Of a DNA stretch of 38,778 nucleotides, positions 29,139 to 38,144 are shown piece by piece. Below the pieces are notes generated by a model that worked only from the letters and a program-made list of their open reading frames with translations, did no database searches and was not told the DNA's origin. The stretch lies in IMG/VR virus record IMGVR_UViG_3300022542_000649, positions 1 to 38,778 of that record. The stretch is one strand, 5' to 3'. Both the position numbers and the translations under genes were made by a program. Numbering within the stretch: the first letter of the stretch is position 1; each line of letters begins with the position of its first letter. The DNA comes from a virus.

Positions 29139-29707
29139 TTACAACGTCCGAGGTAATCGCCATGCCCCAAATGTGCCGCAACACAGCCAGCACTATCACA
29201 GCAATAATCCGCCTCCGCCGCCGTTCCCGGCTTATGACACAGCCATTGATAACATTCTATTACAACAGTAGCCGTCGGTAGTAATCTAGTAGTTGTCGGT
29301 AAAGGTGTTGTTGTTTCGATGTCATAAACAGTAGATGTCGCAGTCGGCGGTGCATCGGTGATGGTTGGCTCTTTGGTTGAACGACGCGTACTCGTACTTG
29401 TCGCATGCTTAACGGAAGTCGGGGTAGACGTATATCCTCTTTTAGTTGCGGTTGGCGTATGGCTGGGAAAAAGCGGTGTAACTGTTGATGTGCCGAATGG
29501 TACGATGGTTTCTGTCGGCGTCGGTGTCTCAGTAGGGCAACAACAGTCAACAGTAACATTACAATCGCAATGTATATCAGATTGAGTAGGGCAAACCACT
29601 TCATCGTTCTGGACCTCCATCTGTTTGATCATCAAGAATCCTACAATGAGAAGGATGATCACAAGTAGTACGATTCCAAACGTAATCAGAATATTGCGGT
29701 TCTTCAT
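29135..29707 (-). CDS. Membrane-anchored Thr/Pro-stalk protein of the lysis cassette
   Basis: A 190-residue protein. An N-terminal membrane anchor (about 7-28) is followed by a Cys-containing stretch, a Thr/Ser/Pro stalk (about 58-150, TPTPTETIVP, SHTPTATKRG and similar) and a compact Cys-rich end (CYQWLCHKPG, YCCDSAGCVA). The end could be a small disulphide-bonded domain outside the membrane. An anchored protein with an extended linker and outer domain in the lysis region could be a spanin-like or wall-binding lysis factor. It overlaps the adjacent small membrane gene by four bases. Confidence 0.6.
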   Translation of the reverse strand: MKNRNILITFGIVLLVIILLIVGFLMIKQMEVQNDEVVCPTQSDIHCDCNVTVDCCCPTETPTPTETIVPFGTSTVTPLFPSHTPTATKRGYTSTPTSVKHATSTSTRRSTKEPTITDAPPTATSTVYDIETTTPLPTTTRLLPTATVVIECYQWLCHKPGTAAEADYCCDSAGCVAAHLGHGDYLGRCK

Positions 29708-29970
29708 AAATCCCTCCCAGAGTTGATCTTAAGATAGCCCCGGGCGATGCCTTGCTCCATGCCTTCAGCGATGCCGTTCTTCATCTTCTCACCCATTTCT
29801 GAGGCGATTAGTTTGGCTGACTGTTCGGCGGCTATACGCTGGGCATCAAGCATCTTATCCACCATCTTCTCCGGCCATATCTTGCCTTTTACAAATGCTA
29901 GGATTCCCATGATCAACACTCCTATTATACCCAATTCTGTTATGAGCTCAAACAAATTCAAATCATCCAT
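29704..29970 (-). CDS. Small membrane protein, holin-like
   Basis: An 88-residue protein with one membrane helix at about 5-26 (LFELITELGIIGVLIMGILA) and a long amphipathic helical tail (MVDKMLDAQRIAAEQSAKLI). It starts at ATG 29970 directly after the hydrolase stop. One-helix proteins next to endolysins often act as holins or lysis regulators. Confidence 0.5.
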   Translation of the reverse strand: MDDLNLFELITELGIIGVLIMGILAFVKGKIWPEKMVDKMLDAQRIAAEQSAKLIASEMGEKMKNGIAEGMEQGIARGYLKINSGRDL

Positions 29971-30897
29971 CTACACTACTCCTCTGCGACGGAGATCGCC
30001 GCCTACTATACCCCACCGTTTGACTTCGGGCAACTCTTCAAATGGGATCTGGGGTTCGGGTTCTTCACCGTTTCCCCAATCATAGCCAGCCAGCATTACT
30101 CGGACATCCTCTAACTGTTTGTCCATCAGCCAGCCCAGCCGGAAGAAGTCTACTCCCTTCAGCCGATCACTGAGCTCGTTACGCAGGAAACCAATCCCTA
30201 CTTCCAAACTTTCAGCGGTGGGTTGCCAGTCATGCTCTCGGTAGGTTGGTAAGGTAACGTGCCAATCGAATGTGCGGTGTATTTCCAGACTCAGCTTATC
30301 GTAGGCTCTCAGCATTCTTGCATAGTCGCTCAGGCTGTCATCTGTTCCAGCATAGTAAGCCTGGGGAGCCACACCTTCCAGTAGATAGATGCCAGCCTGG
30401 TCGGTATATGTCAACCATTTATGCCATGCGATCGGATGTAAGTCTGGCCGGCGATATGACTGTAGCCATACTTTCACAGGAGTACCATCATGCCGATAAA
30501 GCCTCCCTAGGCTTCGCAGGAAGGCACCAGTGTTGTAAGCGTACTTTTTGGCCACTCCACCCTCAACATCTAGTTTCACATTCCGGGGATTCCACCTAGC
30601 AGTTGCTTCTTTCACTCTCGTTGCTTGCGTTGCTGGATTCTTACAATCCACCCAACACCAAAGGTCAACCGCGAGACTTTGTGCCTTGGCCTCCTGCTCC
30701 ATTGCATCGTTGCTATGTGCTTTGTAGGGCCAAGGGAGATTCTCCTTTGCACCATAGACCCAAGTTTTATTAGTTCCCTTGATCGCGATGGCATCAGCCT
30801 GGACAGCAATCGCCGCCTTGACCTGATCCTCAATCGAGATGAAGTGAGGCCATGTTGCCGTTCGCCAAGGACGCCACACACTCACAACAACATCCAT
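29971..30897 (-). CDS. Putative TIM-barrel glycoside hydrolase (endolysin candidate)
   Basis: A 308-residue protein without signal peptide. Strand-like blocks WCWVDCKNP, NVKLDVEGG, VKVWLQSYRRPDLHP, GIYLLEGVAPQAYY and HVTLPTYREHDW recur at barrel-like intervals; acidic residues at strand ends (D and E in KLDVEGG) are where GH25-like lysozymes keep their catalytic pair. Position before small membrane proteins fits an endolysin. The family match is not certain; a tail-associated glycosidase is the alternative. Its start overlaps the previous stop. Confidence 0.5.
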   Translation of the reverse strand: MDVVVSVWRPWRTATWPHFISIEDQVKAAIAVQADAIAIKGTNKTWVYGAKENLPWPYKAHSNDAMEQEAKAQSLAVDLWCWVDCKNPATQATRVKEATARWNPRNVKLDVEGGVAKKYAYNTGAFLRSLGRLYRHDGTPVKVWLQSYRRPDLHPIAWHKWLTYTDQAGIYLLEGVAPQAYYAGTDDSLSDYARMLRAYDKLSLEIHRTFDWHVTLPTYREHDWQPTAESLEVGIGFLRNELSDRLKGVDFFRLGWLMDKQLEDVRVMLAGYDWGNGEEPEPQIPFEELPEVKRWGIVGGDLRRRGVV

Positions 30898-31112
30898 TAC
30901 AGAAATTCTCCCATCAATAAGGATGCAAGTTCAGGATCATACACTTCCATAAATACTCCAATCTTGCTGACTTTCTTCTCCAGCACCATAGCCGCCGAAC
31001 TGTGTCTGGATAGATTTCTCACGGAAACTCCCCCCAGCCCAGCACCGGTATTCGCGGCGTCGTAAATAATTATAATGGCTTCTGCACCTGCCCCATTAAT
31101 CATTACTCCCAT
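30897..31112 (-). CDS. Small hypothetical tail-module protein
   Basis: A 71-residue protein (EAIIIIYDAANTGAGLGGVS, VFMEVYDPELASLLMG) between the hub-like protein and the hydrolase. It abuts both neighbours. Not recognised. Confidence 0.6.
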   Translation of the reverse strand: MGVMINGAGAEAIIIIYDAANTGAGLGGVSVRNLSRHSSAAMVLEKKVSKIGVFMEVYDPELASLLMGEFL

Positions 31113-32252
31113 TTAACTCACCATCCCTCCCAGTCGTTTCAAAAATGACTGAAGCATACTTTCTTTCGTTGCTCGTACCTTGACCTTATTAGCATCATAT
31201 CGATAACTCACATTCTCAACAAAGCTAATGTATGGTGTCTCCAGATCACTATCGTATACTTCCGATGTAGGTCTTGCGGATCCGATCAACCGTATTCCTT
31301 CATTGGGTTCAATCTCATCTGGTGAAACAATAGAACCATCTCTATCGATCATCTGCTTATCTTTATCCCAAACATTAATAGAGTATCTAAATCTCACATT
31401 CGTTATTGGGCCAAGAGAATAGATCCGATCCGCTTCGACTCTGGAGAGCCACCGATTTCCTGAAGCATCCCCCATTCCGGCCAAACTCTCTAAAACATCT
31501 TTAGCCTTTCTATCATTGTCGTATTCTTTCGGCACCTGAATGGTATTAGTGGTGATGTCTGTACTGGCAACGAATTGACCACAAGCAGTTATAATCGCGG
31601 CGGCTATAGTAGATAAATTATCGTCCCCGCCCGCGGCTGTTTGATTGTATGTTCTCCAAGCCAACGTGCGTTGATAGCCATCTGCGATGATTTCAATATA
31701 GGGATCCCCTCTACCAGCATCGTAATCCATATCTATCATAGGCCAAGCATACCAGCTTAATTTGTTCTGGACTGCTTGATTGATTGCCGCAGCAGCAGAT
31801 TGTTGACCTCCTCCAATAACGTGCTCGATGATGCCAAAGCGGGTTTGGCTTGCAGTGTTCTGATAAACAGTTGAACGTTGAGTTGGGTCAACCCCACCAG
31901 TCGCATCAAACCGAGCCCATACCTTATTGAATATGTGCTGCATAGACTTTCGTAAGATGTGAACGCCAGTGTTCAGGATTAGACTGAAGACGAAACCATG
32001 ATAGTCAACAAGTCCCTTCTGGTTGTAAATCTTGATGTCTCGACCTAAGCCATATTCAAAAAACGATTCCAACTCTGGGCGAGTTCCACGGAACTTGAAA
32101 CGCAGACGACCATAACCCCCATCGGCAACTTTCGTCCTGTCTAGCTGGAAGAAATCTGAAGGGCGACCGACAGCCTTGGGATATAAATTTCGACTATAAA
32201 TTTCCCAAGCCGTTACTGGGTTTTGAGAGATTACAATAGACTCGATGGGCAT
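31113..32252 (-). CDS. Tail hub/baseplate-like protein
   Basis: A 379-residue protein immediately after the large fibre-like gene. The start (WEIYSRNLYPKAVGRPSDFF, then LRFKFRGTRPELESFFEYG) looks like the first domain of tail hub proteins with a swivelling beta barrel, and later DGYQRTLAWRTYNQ and ADRIYSLGP fit repeated barrel folds. It is likely part of the tail-tip complex that opens the tail at infection. Assigned by order and general pattern. Confidence 0.5.
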   Translation of the reverse strand: MPIESIVISQNPVTAWEIYSRNLYPKAVGRPSDFFQLDRTKVADGGYGRLRFKFRGTRPELESFFEYGLGRDIKIYNQKGLVDYHGFVFSLILNTGVHILRKSMQHIFNKVWARFDATGGVDPTQRSTVYQNTASQTRFGIIEHVIGGGQQSAAAAINQAVQNKLSWYAWPMIDMDYDAGRGDPYIEIIADGYQRTLAWRTYNQTAAGGDDNLSTIAAAIITACGQFVASTDITTNTIQVPKEYDNDRKAKDVLESLAGMGDASGNRWLSRVEADRIYSLGPITNVRFRYSINVWDKDKQMIDRDGSIVSPDEIEPNEGIRLIGSARPTSEVYDSDLETPYISFVENVSYRYDANKVKVRATKESMLQSFLKRLGGMVS

Positions 32253-35200
32253 CAGTCATTCCCCCTCAATAGCCTATAGCTGTGGTGAAGTTGAAGTTCT
32301 CCTACCAGATGACAGCCTGGGGATGCGATCATTGGTCCTGTACCCCAGGAACCACCTAGCGGATAATGGAGCAATAAAAAATAAATACGAGAAGCGACAG
32401 CGAGTCGATTGATTTCGATAAATGCTCCGCCGCTGTCCCAACTCATGACAGAATGATGATTTACCCCAGCCATTACAACTTTATTGGTTCCCCGTTCAAC
32501 AACTCCGCCATCATGATCAATAGCTTGGCCTCCTATAAGTGCAAAACCACTGCCAGGAACAGCTCCAGTGGTGTCATTAGGCGTTCCCGATGCCTGATCA
32601 ATTGGCATCAATACTAATGCATGTATTCGAAGAGTTGCCCCCGAGGCTGCCACACGACTAGCAAATAACTGGAATATGAGATCGGTAGCGCTGAATACTC
32701 CTTCTGAAGAGTAAGGACCAAATGGGATGTTTAGCTCTCCCATGTCAAGCGCTTCATATCCCACAGCTACCCCGACAAGCGGAACAGTGGCAGAGTCTAC
32801 ATGGGGATCATAATCGTTCACTCCCTCTAAGAATGTGCGAAGTCGAAGACTCGTCTGACCAGTAGCTCCACCCGTCTGGCGACAGATCACGTAGACACGA
32901 TAGTTTCCGAGCCAATACTGAGTTTTATTTGTTCCCGTGAACGTCGTCCGAATAGCTAACGCATCTCCACCAGCAAACGTAATCGCGTTACTATAACCTC
33001 CTGGTCCCGATGGATCAAGAGAACTGGAAGAGTCGGCTCCATATGTTACTGCCCAGCCTGCTGGGTTGTCTTGATTACCAGCGTTCAAGTTTGAAGTAAA
33101 TCCAGTCAGTCCCTTCGACTTGATCCCCCAAACAATCCTTGAAAGGCGAGCAAAACCTGGATCAGCGTCACCTCCGCCATCGGCATGTAGCCTCAAGAGA
33201 ACTTTGGGAGGAGCATCACCATGTAGTGAAGCGGCTGGAATGCGAATTTCATTTTTCCTAGCGGCATATGCCAATTGCCCAGCATGAATTGGATGGGTTG
33301 CATAGACAGGATTAGCATGAGACTCTCGTATTCTGAGACAATACGCGTCAGTACCAGTACCAGGATCGACTTTGAGATAGTCTGATGGTGGTATCATGCT
33401 GATAACCGCGTTACCTTTGCTTTCTAACATTTCCTCCAACGTGGCACCTGGATAGACAGCATAATCTTCATTGATTACCAGCGCAGTCCAAGCAGGATCG
33501 GTATTCCAATACTCGAGTACCAATGTAGTATCTGTCAAATCTCCCGCTGTACGAAAATTGAAAATAACGTGCTTAAGAGGTTGATCTGTCGAACCGACTA
33601 ACACAAAGTCATCTTGGGCAACCGCATTGGGGAATAGAGTAAATTCCTCCTCGGCAGCAAAGTTAGCACTCCATCCGTCGCCGTCAACCTTATTGTAAAT
33701 CTCGTCAATTTCTACGTCATCCCTGAAGTTGGCTATGTGATCCCAGCGGGGACCGTCGAAGGGTAGATAGAGCTTTAGTTCAGGATCGCCCACAAAGGGC
33801 TTGCCGGAATCAACGTAGTCCTGGATCTCAGCAGCAGACAGAACGCGATGGATGATAATAAACTCATCAAAAACGCTGTTGCATTTGAGAGCAGTGTGGC
33901 GGTCAGTACCAATTTTGAATAAGGTGGGAACAGATATATCAAGGGCAGTTGTATCATTGCCAGAATACATAACACCGTCAGTCGGATCAAGAACATAGAG
34001 ATTGTAATCATCTTCGTCGTAATCTAAGGTTACACACCAGAAAGTCCAATCTCCAAATTCCGGCTCTGTACCACTACCGATGCTTTGTATCCTGTAAGCA
34101 CCATTCAGATAAAGATCAAATTCATGATCTGTCTGCCTAATACACGCTATCTTCTTGGGATCGCTCTCCCACATATCAAACATACATATCTGATAATTAG
34201 GATCACTATGTTCTATCCATCCCATGACTGTCATCTGTGAATTGATCAGGGTTGCAGCGTCGTCATCGAAAGCCAACTCAGATGCTACCCTATCGCTCTT
34301 GCTGGCATGTGCTACACCCTGCCAGGAATGACCAGGACCAAGAGAACCATCACAATAACAAGTAGGTTGATTTCTCGCTTCGACTTGTACAGCATCGATG
34401 TAGATAAATCTACCAGCCGAAGGATTGGAGACAGACCTTTCGACATAAATAGCACCGACAAGATCACCTCCGACTGGGGTTAGGTGAGCAGGTATAAATT
34501 GCCATTCGTCCCTTACATCCATGTCGGCATTACCTATCACAGAACTACCTGCACCAGCGAAATCGGCAAGATAAATTTTTACCCCACCTCCATCATAACT
34601 AGTTGGAATATACATCCACATACCTAAAGTATGCGCAGCCGCAGTTAGCGTGATGGGGTAATAAGCAAGTACGCTATTATCTTGCCAAGTACATTTCAGC
34701 GATTTGGCACCATACCTATAACGTACAGCGTCCTGAGCAACTGTGTTAGCCCCTCCCGCACTCCACCCAGTCGTATTGGTTTCAAAGCTCGGATTGGCAA
34801 CAATGTTCTCCACCACCTGAGCAACCTGCGCCCCCCGCCCGAACTTCCCAGGTCTGCCGATGAGACCACCAGTCATCGTGGTTGGATGATGCCCAAACGT
34901 GCTGACCAAATCAATATCAAAATCAGTCTGGGATGGGGAGTAATCAGGACCATCGGTCTCATCTAGCTGAATGCGTCCAGGCAGGATACCGGGCTTGTGA
35001 GAACTCCAGGGATGCGCACGAGTGATCACCAAATCAATTGATCGGAATACATGATGTGTCTTGGCTATATAATCAAATGGGGATACTTTGAAGCGAGCAT
35101 AATCTCCCGCGATAAGAGCATAACGTTTGTTGGTTTCGTCCTCGTATTGGGTTTCGATATAAACGGGGACGTTCTGAACTGGATCATTCTCGGAATACAA

Positions 35201-35416
35201 AACTGCGTCCCTGAGCAAATCATTGAGTGTCTGAAATTGACTGGCCGCATCATCTGGATCAGTCGCAATCAGGTTGCAGCTAATCCGCTCCCTTACAACA
35301 CCCGCCTCTCTTTCGGCTGGAGCCATATTCCAGCCCCGCATCTGCAAATTGAATCCGCCAGTATCTAATAGACTGATCTCTGTGGTGCCTTTGACCACCT
35401 TGATGATAGATGACAT
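32252..35416 (-). CDS. Large tail-tip protein with carbohydrate-binding modules
   Basis: A 1054-residue protein after the tape measure. Residues 1-150 resemble a distal-tail domain (TEISLLDTGGFNLQMRGWNM, ERISCNLIA). About 205-350 is a carbohydrate-binding-like jelly roll starting NPSFETNTTGWSAGG. About 370-560 is a LamG/concanavalin domain (MTVMGWIEHS, FDLYLNGAYR, FDEFIIIHRVLSAAEIQDYV). The remainder is beta-rich with another possible module near 770-930. It is the best candidate for binding host surface glycans. Confidence 0.65.
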   Translation of the reverse strand: MSSIIKVVKGTTEISLLDTGGFNLQMRGWNMAPAEREAGVVRERISCNLIATDPDDAASQFQTLNDLLRDAVLYSENDPVQNVPVYIETQYEDETNKRYALIAGDYARFKVSPFDYIAKTHHVFRSIDLVITRAHPWSSHKPGILPGRIQLDETDGPDYSPSQTDFDIDLVSTFGHHPTTMTGGLIGRPGKFGRGAQVAQVVENIVANPSFETNTTGWSAGGANTVAQDAVRYRYGAKSLKCTWQDNSVLAYYPITLTAAAHTLGMWMYIPTSYDGGGVKIYLADFAGAGSSVIGNADMDVRDEWQFIPAHLTPVGGDLVGAIYVERSVSNPSAGRFIYIDAVQVEARNQPTCYCDGSLGPGHSWQGVAHASKSDRVASELAFDDDAATLINSQMTVMGWIEHSDPNYQICMFDMWESDPKKIACIRQTDHEFDLYLNGAYRIQSIGSGTEPEFGDWTFWCVTLDYDEDDYNLYVLDPTDGVMYSGNDTTALDISVPTLFKIGTDRHTALKCNSVFDEFIIIHRVLSAAEIQDYVDSGKPFVGDPELKLYLPFDGPRWDHIANFRDDVEIDEIYNKVDGDGWSANFAAEEEFTLFPNAVAQDDFVLVGSTDQPLKHVIFNFRTAGDLTDTTLVLEYWNTDPAWTALVINEDYAVYPGATLEEMLESKGNAVISMIPPSDYLKVDPGTGTDAYCLRIRESHANPVYATHPIHAGQLAYAARKNEIRIPAASLHGDAPPKVLLRLHADGGGDADPGFARLSRIVWGIKSKGLTGFTSNLNAGNQDNPAGWAVTYGADSSSSLDPSGPGGYSNAITFAGGDALAIRTTFTGTNKTQYWLGNYRVYVICRQTGGATGQTSLRLRTFLEGVNDYDPHVDSATVPLVGVAVGYEALDMGELNIPFGPYSSEGVFSATDLIFQLFASRVAASGATLRIHALVLMPIDQASGTPNDTTGAVPGSGFALIGGQAIDHDGGVVERGTNKVVMAGVNHHSVMSWDSGGAFIEINRLAVASRIYFLLLHYPLGGSWGTGPMIASPGCHLVGELQLHHSYRLLRGND

Positions 35417-36996
35417 TATAGAAGTTCCTCCAGTACTCTCAACAATGAATCTTCCATCGCCATCTGTGTTTCGATCTCCTGGCCTCCGCCTTGAATGATA
35501 AGCTGCTCGACGGTTACGCTTGCGGTTCGGCTGTTATCTGTCCGTTCTATCCGCCCTGCTTGAGTTGGCACAAATGTTTCTGGTCCACGTTCGCCTACAA
35601 GGTAAGGCATACCTGCCGATACTGGTCCGCCGTATTGACGACCAGGTGCCCTAACCCATTCACCACCCACATGCTCGAAACCCGCAGCAATTCCCGCTGC
35701 CCAGCTAGGAAAGCCCCTACTAGGTATTTCGGTGGTAGGTGTAGGTGGACCTCCTACTCCGCCTACTCCTGTGACTTCAGCACCAAACAGCGTATAATAA
35801 ACGCTCTTACCATCAAGATCGTCGAGTGCTTGTATTAGCTCTTGTATTCTGTCCCTATTCTGCTCTACCTCATAAGCCATGTCTGCGAAATGCTGAGCGG
35901 CGGCATAATCACCAGCGATCATTGCTTCCGCTGCCATCTGGAGCCATTGGGCTTCCGTAAGATCCTCAATATCCGAAGTTGTGTCTCCAATGACTCCACC
36001 TAGCTCTTTTTGCTTAGTTATCTGTTCGGCTGTCGCAATATTTACTCCCCTAATTATCTCTTCAAGTTCCCAAGCTTCCTCGCTCAATTCACCGATCAAT
36101 TGTCCAAAAAGCAATGTGGCTTTACCGGACTTGATCGCTCCAGCAATATATTCTTCATAAGTATCGGCATTATCCATCATTGCTTCGCCGATCATTTCAT
36201 GCCAGTTGAGTAGTAAATTGGCAGTATCAAGTCCTTCCCTCATTGTCTTGAAGAACCAAGTTAGCCCTTCAACTGCTTCGGCCAAAACCGGAATGAATAA
36301 AGTACCCAACGAAACCTTGAACTCTTCTACATATCGATCAAGCGAAAGCAATTGCTTTCCAGCCGTTTCCATTGCGGCTTCGTAGACACCAGTAATGCGG
36401 GTGCCTGCCTTCATGACTGCATTTGTACGAGCCAGCATTATTTCTTCTTCAGTGAGTTCTTCAGTTGTTTTATCTAATTGTTTAGCAGTTTCTTCTAGCG
36501 CAGCCCGAAAACTGACTTGTAGACCCATTGTGCGAGCCATCCGCACATTGCCAGTTTGAATAACGTAAATGAGATTTCGGAATGCGTCAGAAGAATTTAT
36601 ATTCGCGATTACTGCTGCATTCTGGGCAAGCCGAGCTAAATCAGTGGATCTCTCCAAATCAACATTGGCTTGTATCATCATAGCGATAGATTGTCGAGAA
36701 CTCTGGAGTGTAATACCTGTATCAATTAAAGACTGTTCTAAAGCTCTAATTTTCTCTTCCGACCAGCCAACAGTCTCCCCCATCTTCTTCGTCACAACCC
36801 CAAGCGTTTCTACTCTAGCCGCCAATTTAGTTGAGGAAATGATAAGGGCACCGGTGCCAGCTATAACCACAGCACCCGCAAGTTTGGCATATTTTGATAA
36901 TGCGGTGTTTAGACTACTAACGGATTTCTCCGTCTTTTTGAAGACTCCGCTAGTCTTGTCTATACCTTTTAGTGTTATTTCTATGATATTAGCCAC
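35416..36996 (-). CDS. Tape measure protein
   Basis: A 526-residue protein after the tail chaperones. It begins with the usual LKGIDKTSGVFKKTEKSVSS, a hydrophobic stretch (about 37-60), then long helices, and ends in a Gly/Pro region with a VGERGPETFVPTQAG segment common in tape measure C-termini. Its length sets tail length; by the usual 0.15 nm per residue a tail of about 80 nm is expected. The start is GTG 36996, overlapping the chaperone stop by eight bases. Confidence 0.82.
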   Translation of the reverse strand: MANIIEITLKGIDKTSGVFKKTEKSVSSLNTALSKYAKLAGAVVIAGTGALIISSTKLAARVETLGVVTKKMGETVGWSEEKIRALEQSLIDTGITLQSSRQSIAMMIQANVDLERSTDLARLAQNAAVIANINSSDAFRNLIYVIQTGNVRMARTMGLQVSFRAALEETAKQLDKTTEELTEEEIMLARTNAVMKAGTRITGVYEAAMETAGKQLLSLDRYVEEFKVSLGTLFIPVLAEAVEGLTWFFKTMREGLDTANLLLNWHEMIGEAMMDNADTYEEYIAGAIKSGKATLLFGQLIGELSEEAWELEEIIRGVNIATAEQITKQKELGGVIGDTTSDIEDLTEAQWLQMAAEAMIAGDYAAAQHFADMAYEVEQNRDRIQELIQALDDLDGKSVYYTLFGAEVTGVGGVGGPPTPTTEIPSRGFPSWAAGIAAGFEHVGGEWVRAPGRQYGGPVSAGMPYLVGERGPETFVPTQAGRIERTDNSRTASVTVEQLIIQGGGQEIETQMAMEDSLLRVLEELL

Positions 36997-37330
36997 TAAT
37001 CAAACCCTCTTCATCGGCTGCTTTTATAGCTCTCGCCAGAAATGCAGCATCATCAGGATTATCTTTTGCCCAGTCAGCCCAGTCCGTGCATCTCTCTTTT
37101 TCTTCGTGTGTCTGCAATACCTTTTCGGCTGAATAGATGCTTTTAATCTCACGCGCCCCTAAGTAGGGACGCCCCATTACAGCATGAACGCCGAAGCGGT
37201 CTATCATTCGACCCATGACGATCTCATTAGAGACATCGCCACCACTAGCATATTCATAAGCGGCGGCGATCACTCGTTTGGGACTGTTTCCGCCTCGACG
37301 ACTAGACTCGTTATTTCGTCCCGCAGCCAA
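36989..37330 (-). CDS. Tail assembly chaperone, T part (made by -1 frameshift)
   Basis: A 113-codon frame overlapping the end of the G-like gene in the -1 frame. An in-frame TGA lies just before the TTG at 37330 and no ribosome site is present, so it is best read as the extension made when ribosomes slip at CCCAAAC (37276-37282). The fusion would have about 209 residues: 114 from the first frame plus about 95 from this one. Such G/GT pairs are standard chaperones for the tape measure. Confidence 0.78.
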   Translation of the reverse strand: MAAGRNNESSRRGGNSPKRVIAAAYEYASGGDVSNEIVMGRMIDRFGVHAVMGRPYLGAREIKSIYSAEKVLQTHEEKERCTDWADWAKDNPDDAAFLARAIKAADEEGLISG

Positions 37331-37617
37331 TCAACTAGCAAGCCCGCGGCAGTCATGGGTGTCGCTGGGAAGTTCTTTATTGTGAGCTTTTTGGGCAGGT
37401 TCTTGAGCTGCCACTTTTCGATACACGGCAAGATGCCCGGAAGCATAGCATAATGCAGCTTCGCAAGTGCTATATTTTCCCTTCCATTTTCATTTATTAG
37501 GTTCATCGTTTCTCTGACTGCATCCTGAAAAGCGATGACTTGCGGGAATGTCAATGGATCTGAGAGCTCCACAGTCCCTTTGAAATGCTCAACTGGCGAT
37601 TCGATGATTTTAGCCAT
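37270..37617 (-). CDS. Tail assembly chaperone, G part
   Basis: A 115-residue protein between the tube-like genes and the tape measure. It starts PVEHFKGTVELSDPLTFPQV and is helical in the middle. Placement and the overlapping second frame identify it as the first part of the G/GT chaperone system. The stop TGA (37270-37272) lies three bases after the slippery heptamer. Confidence 0.75.
   Translation of the reverse strand: MAKIIESPVEHFKGTVELSDPLTFPQVIAFQDAVRETMNLINENGRENIALAKLHYAMLPGILPCIEKWQLKNLPKKLTIKNFPATPMTAAGLLVDWLRDEITSLVVEAETVPNE
37276..37282 (-). promoter_or_regulatory. Programmed -1 frameshift site CCCAAAC
   Basis: In the G frame the codons are CCA AAC preceded by C, giving the heptamer C-CCA-AAC of the X-XXY-YYZ type. 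After a one-base slip the tRNAs repair to CCC AAA and reading continues as CGA GTG ATC in the T frame. It sits one codon before the G stop. The two frames are offset by exactly -1. Confidence 0.82.
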
Positions 37618-37619
37618 GT

Positions 37620-38126
37620 TTACAGTACCACTTCAATCGTGGTTCCCCAAGCTGGTATAGCTGATCCAGCAGTCACAACGAATTTTGCCGAGTAAGTCAT
37701 TGTGCTGACATCTACCGTGTAGTTTACGCATAGATACCCATTGGCGGCTGTAGCCGTGATCCCAAACTGAGGAGCCCCATCTTCCCAATGTGTCCTGATA
37801 CCGAATTTTATATCAAGAGCTTTGGGGTCGCTCCCTCCGTTGATCACACTTAACACCGTATGCGAACCAGTTAGAGCGGGAGCTTCCCCTGACGCTGCCG
37901 CAGTTACCGCCGCGGTGGTGTCAAAAGGTCCGCTAATCTCGATTGGAGCATCCGGCATCCCCGGAAGTGCCCCTTTCACGGCATCCTGAAAAGCGGTTAG
38001 ATCCTGCTCTTCGTATGGGATGCCGCAAACGCTGAGGGTGTTGAAGGGAATGTCGCGCATAGCAGAAGCATCCTCCACAGAGAAATTCACCCAACGGCTT
38101 ACTGTTCTTCCTGTTAATGCTGACAT
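37620..38126 (-). CDS. Tail-tube-like protein, second paralogue
   Basis: A 168-residue protein opening GRTVSRWVNF with DAVKGALPG and SGPFDTTA further on, which line up with GRTVNRWVRF, DAVKGYLPG and NGVFDSTA of the adjacent junction-spanning gene. AGGAGTAAGAAA precedes ATG 38126. Both lie where the tail tube gene is expected, so the tail may be built from two related subunits, or one serves as tube and the other as a tail-tip or terminator ring. Confidence 0.65.
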   Translation of the reverse strand: MSALTGRTVSRWVNFSVEDASAMRDIPFNTLSVCGIPYEEQDLTAFQDAVKGALPGMPDAPIEISGPFDTTAAVTAAASGEAPALTGSHTVLSVINGGSDPKALDIKFGIRTHWEDGAPQFGITATAANGYLCVNYTVDVSTMTYSAKFVVTAGSAIPAWGTTIEVVL

Positions 38127-38144
38127 TTTCTTACTCCTGTTCTA

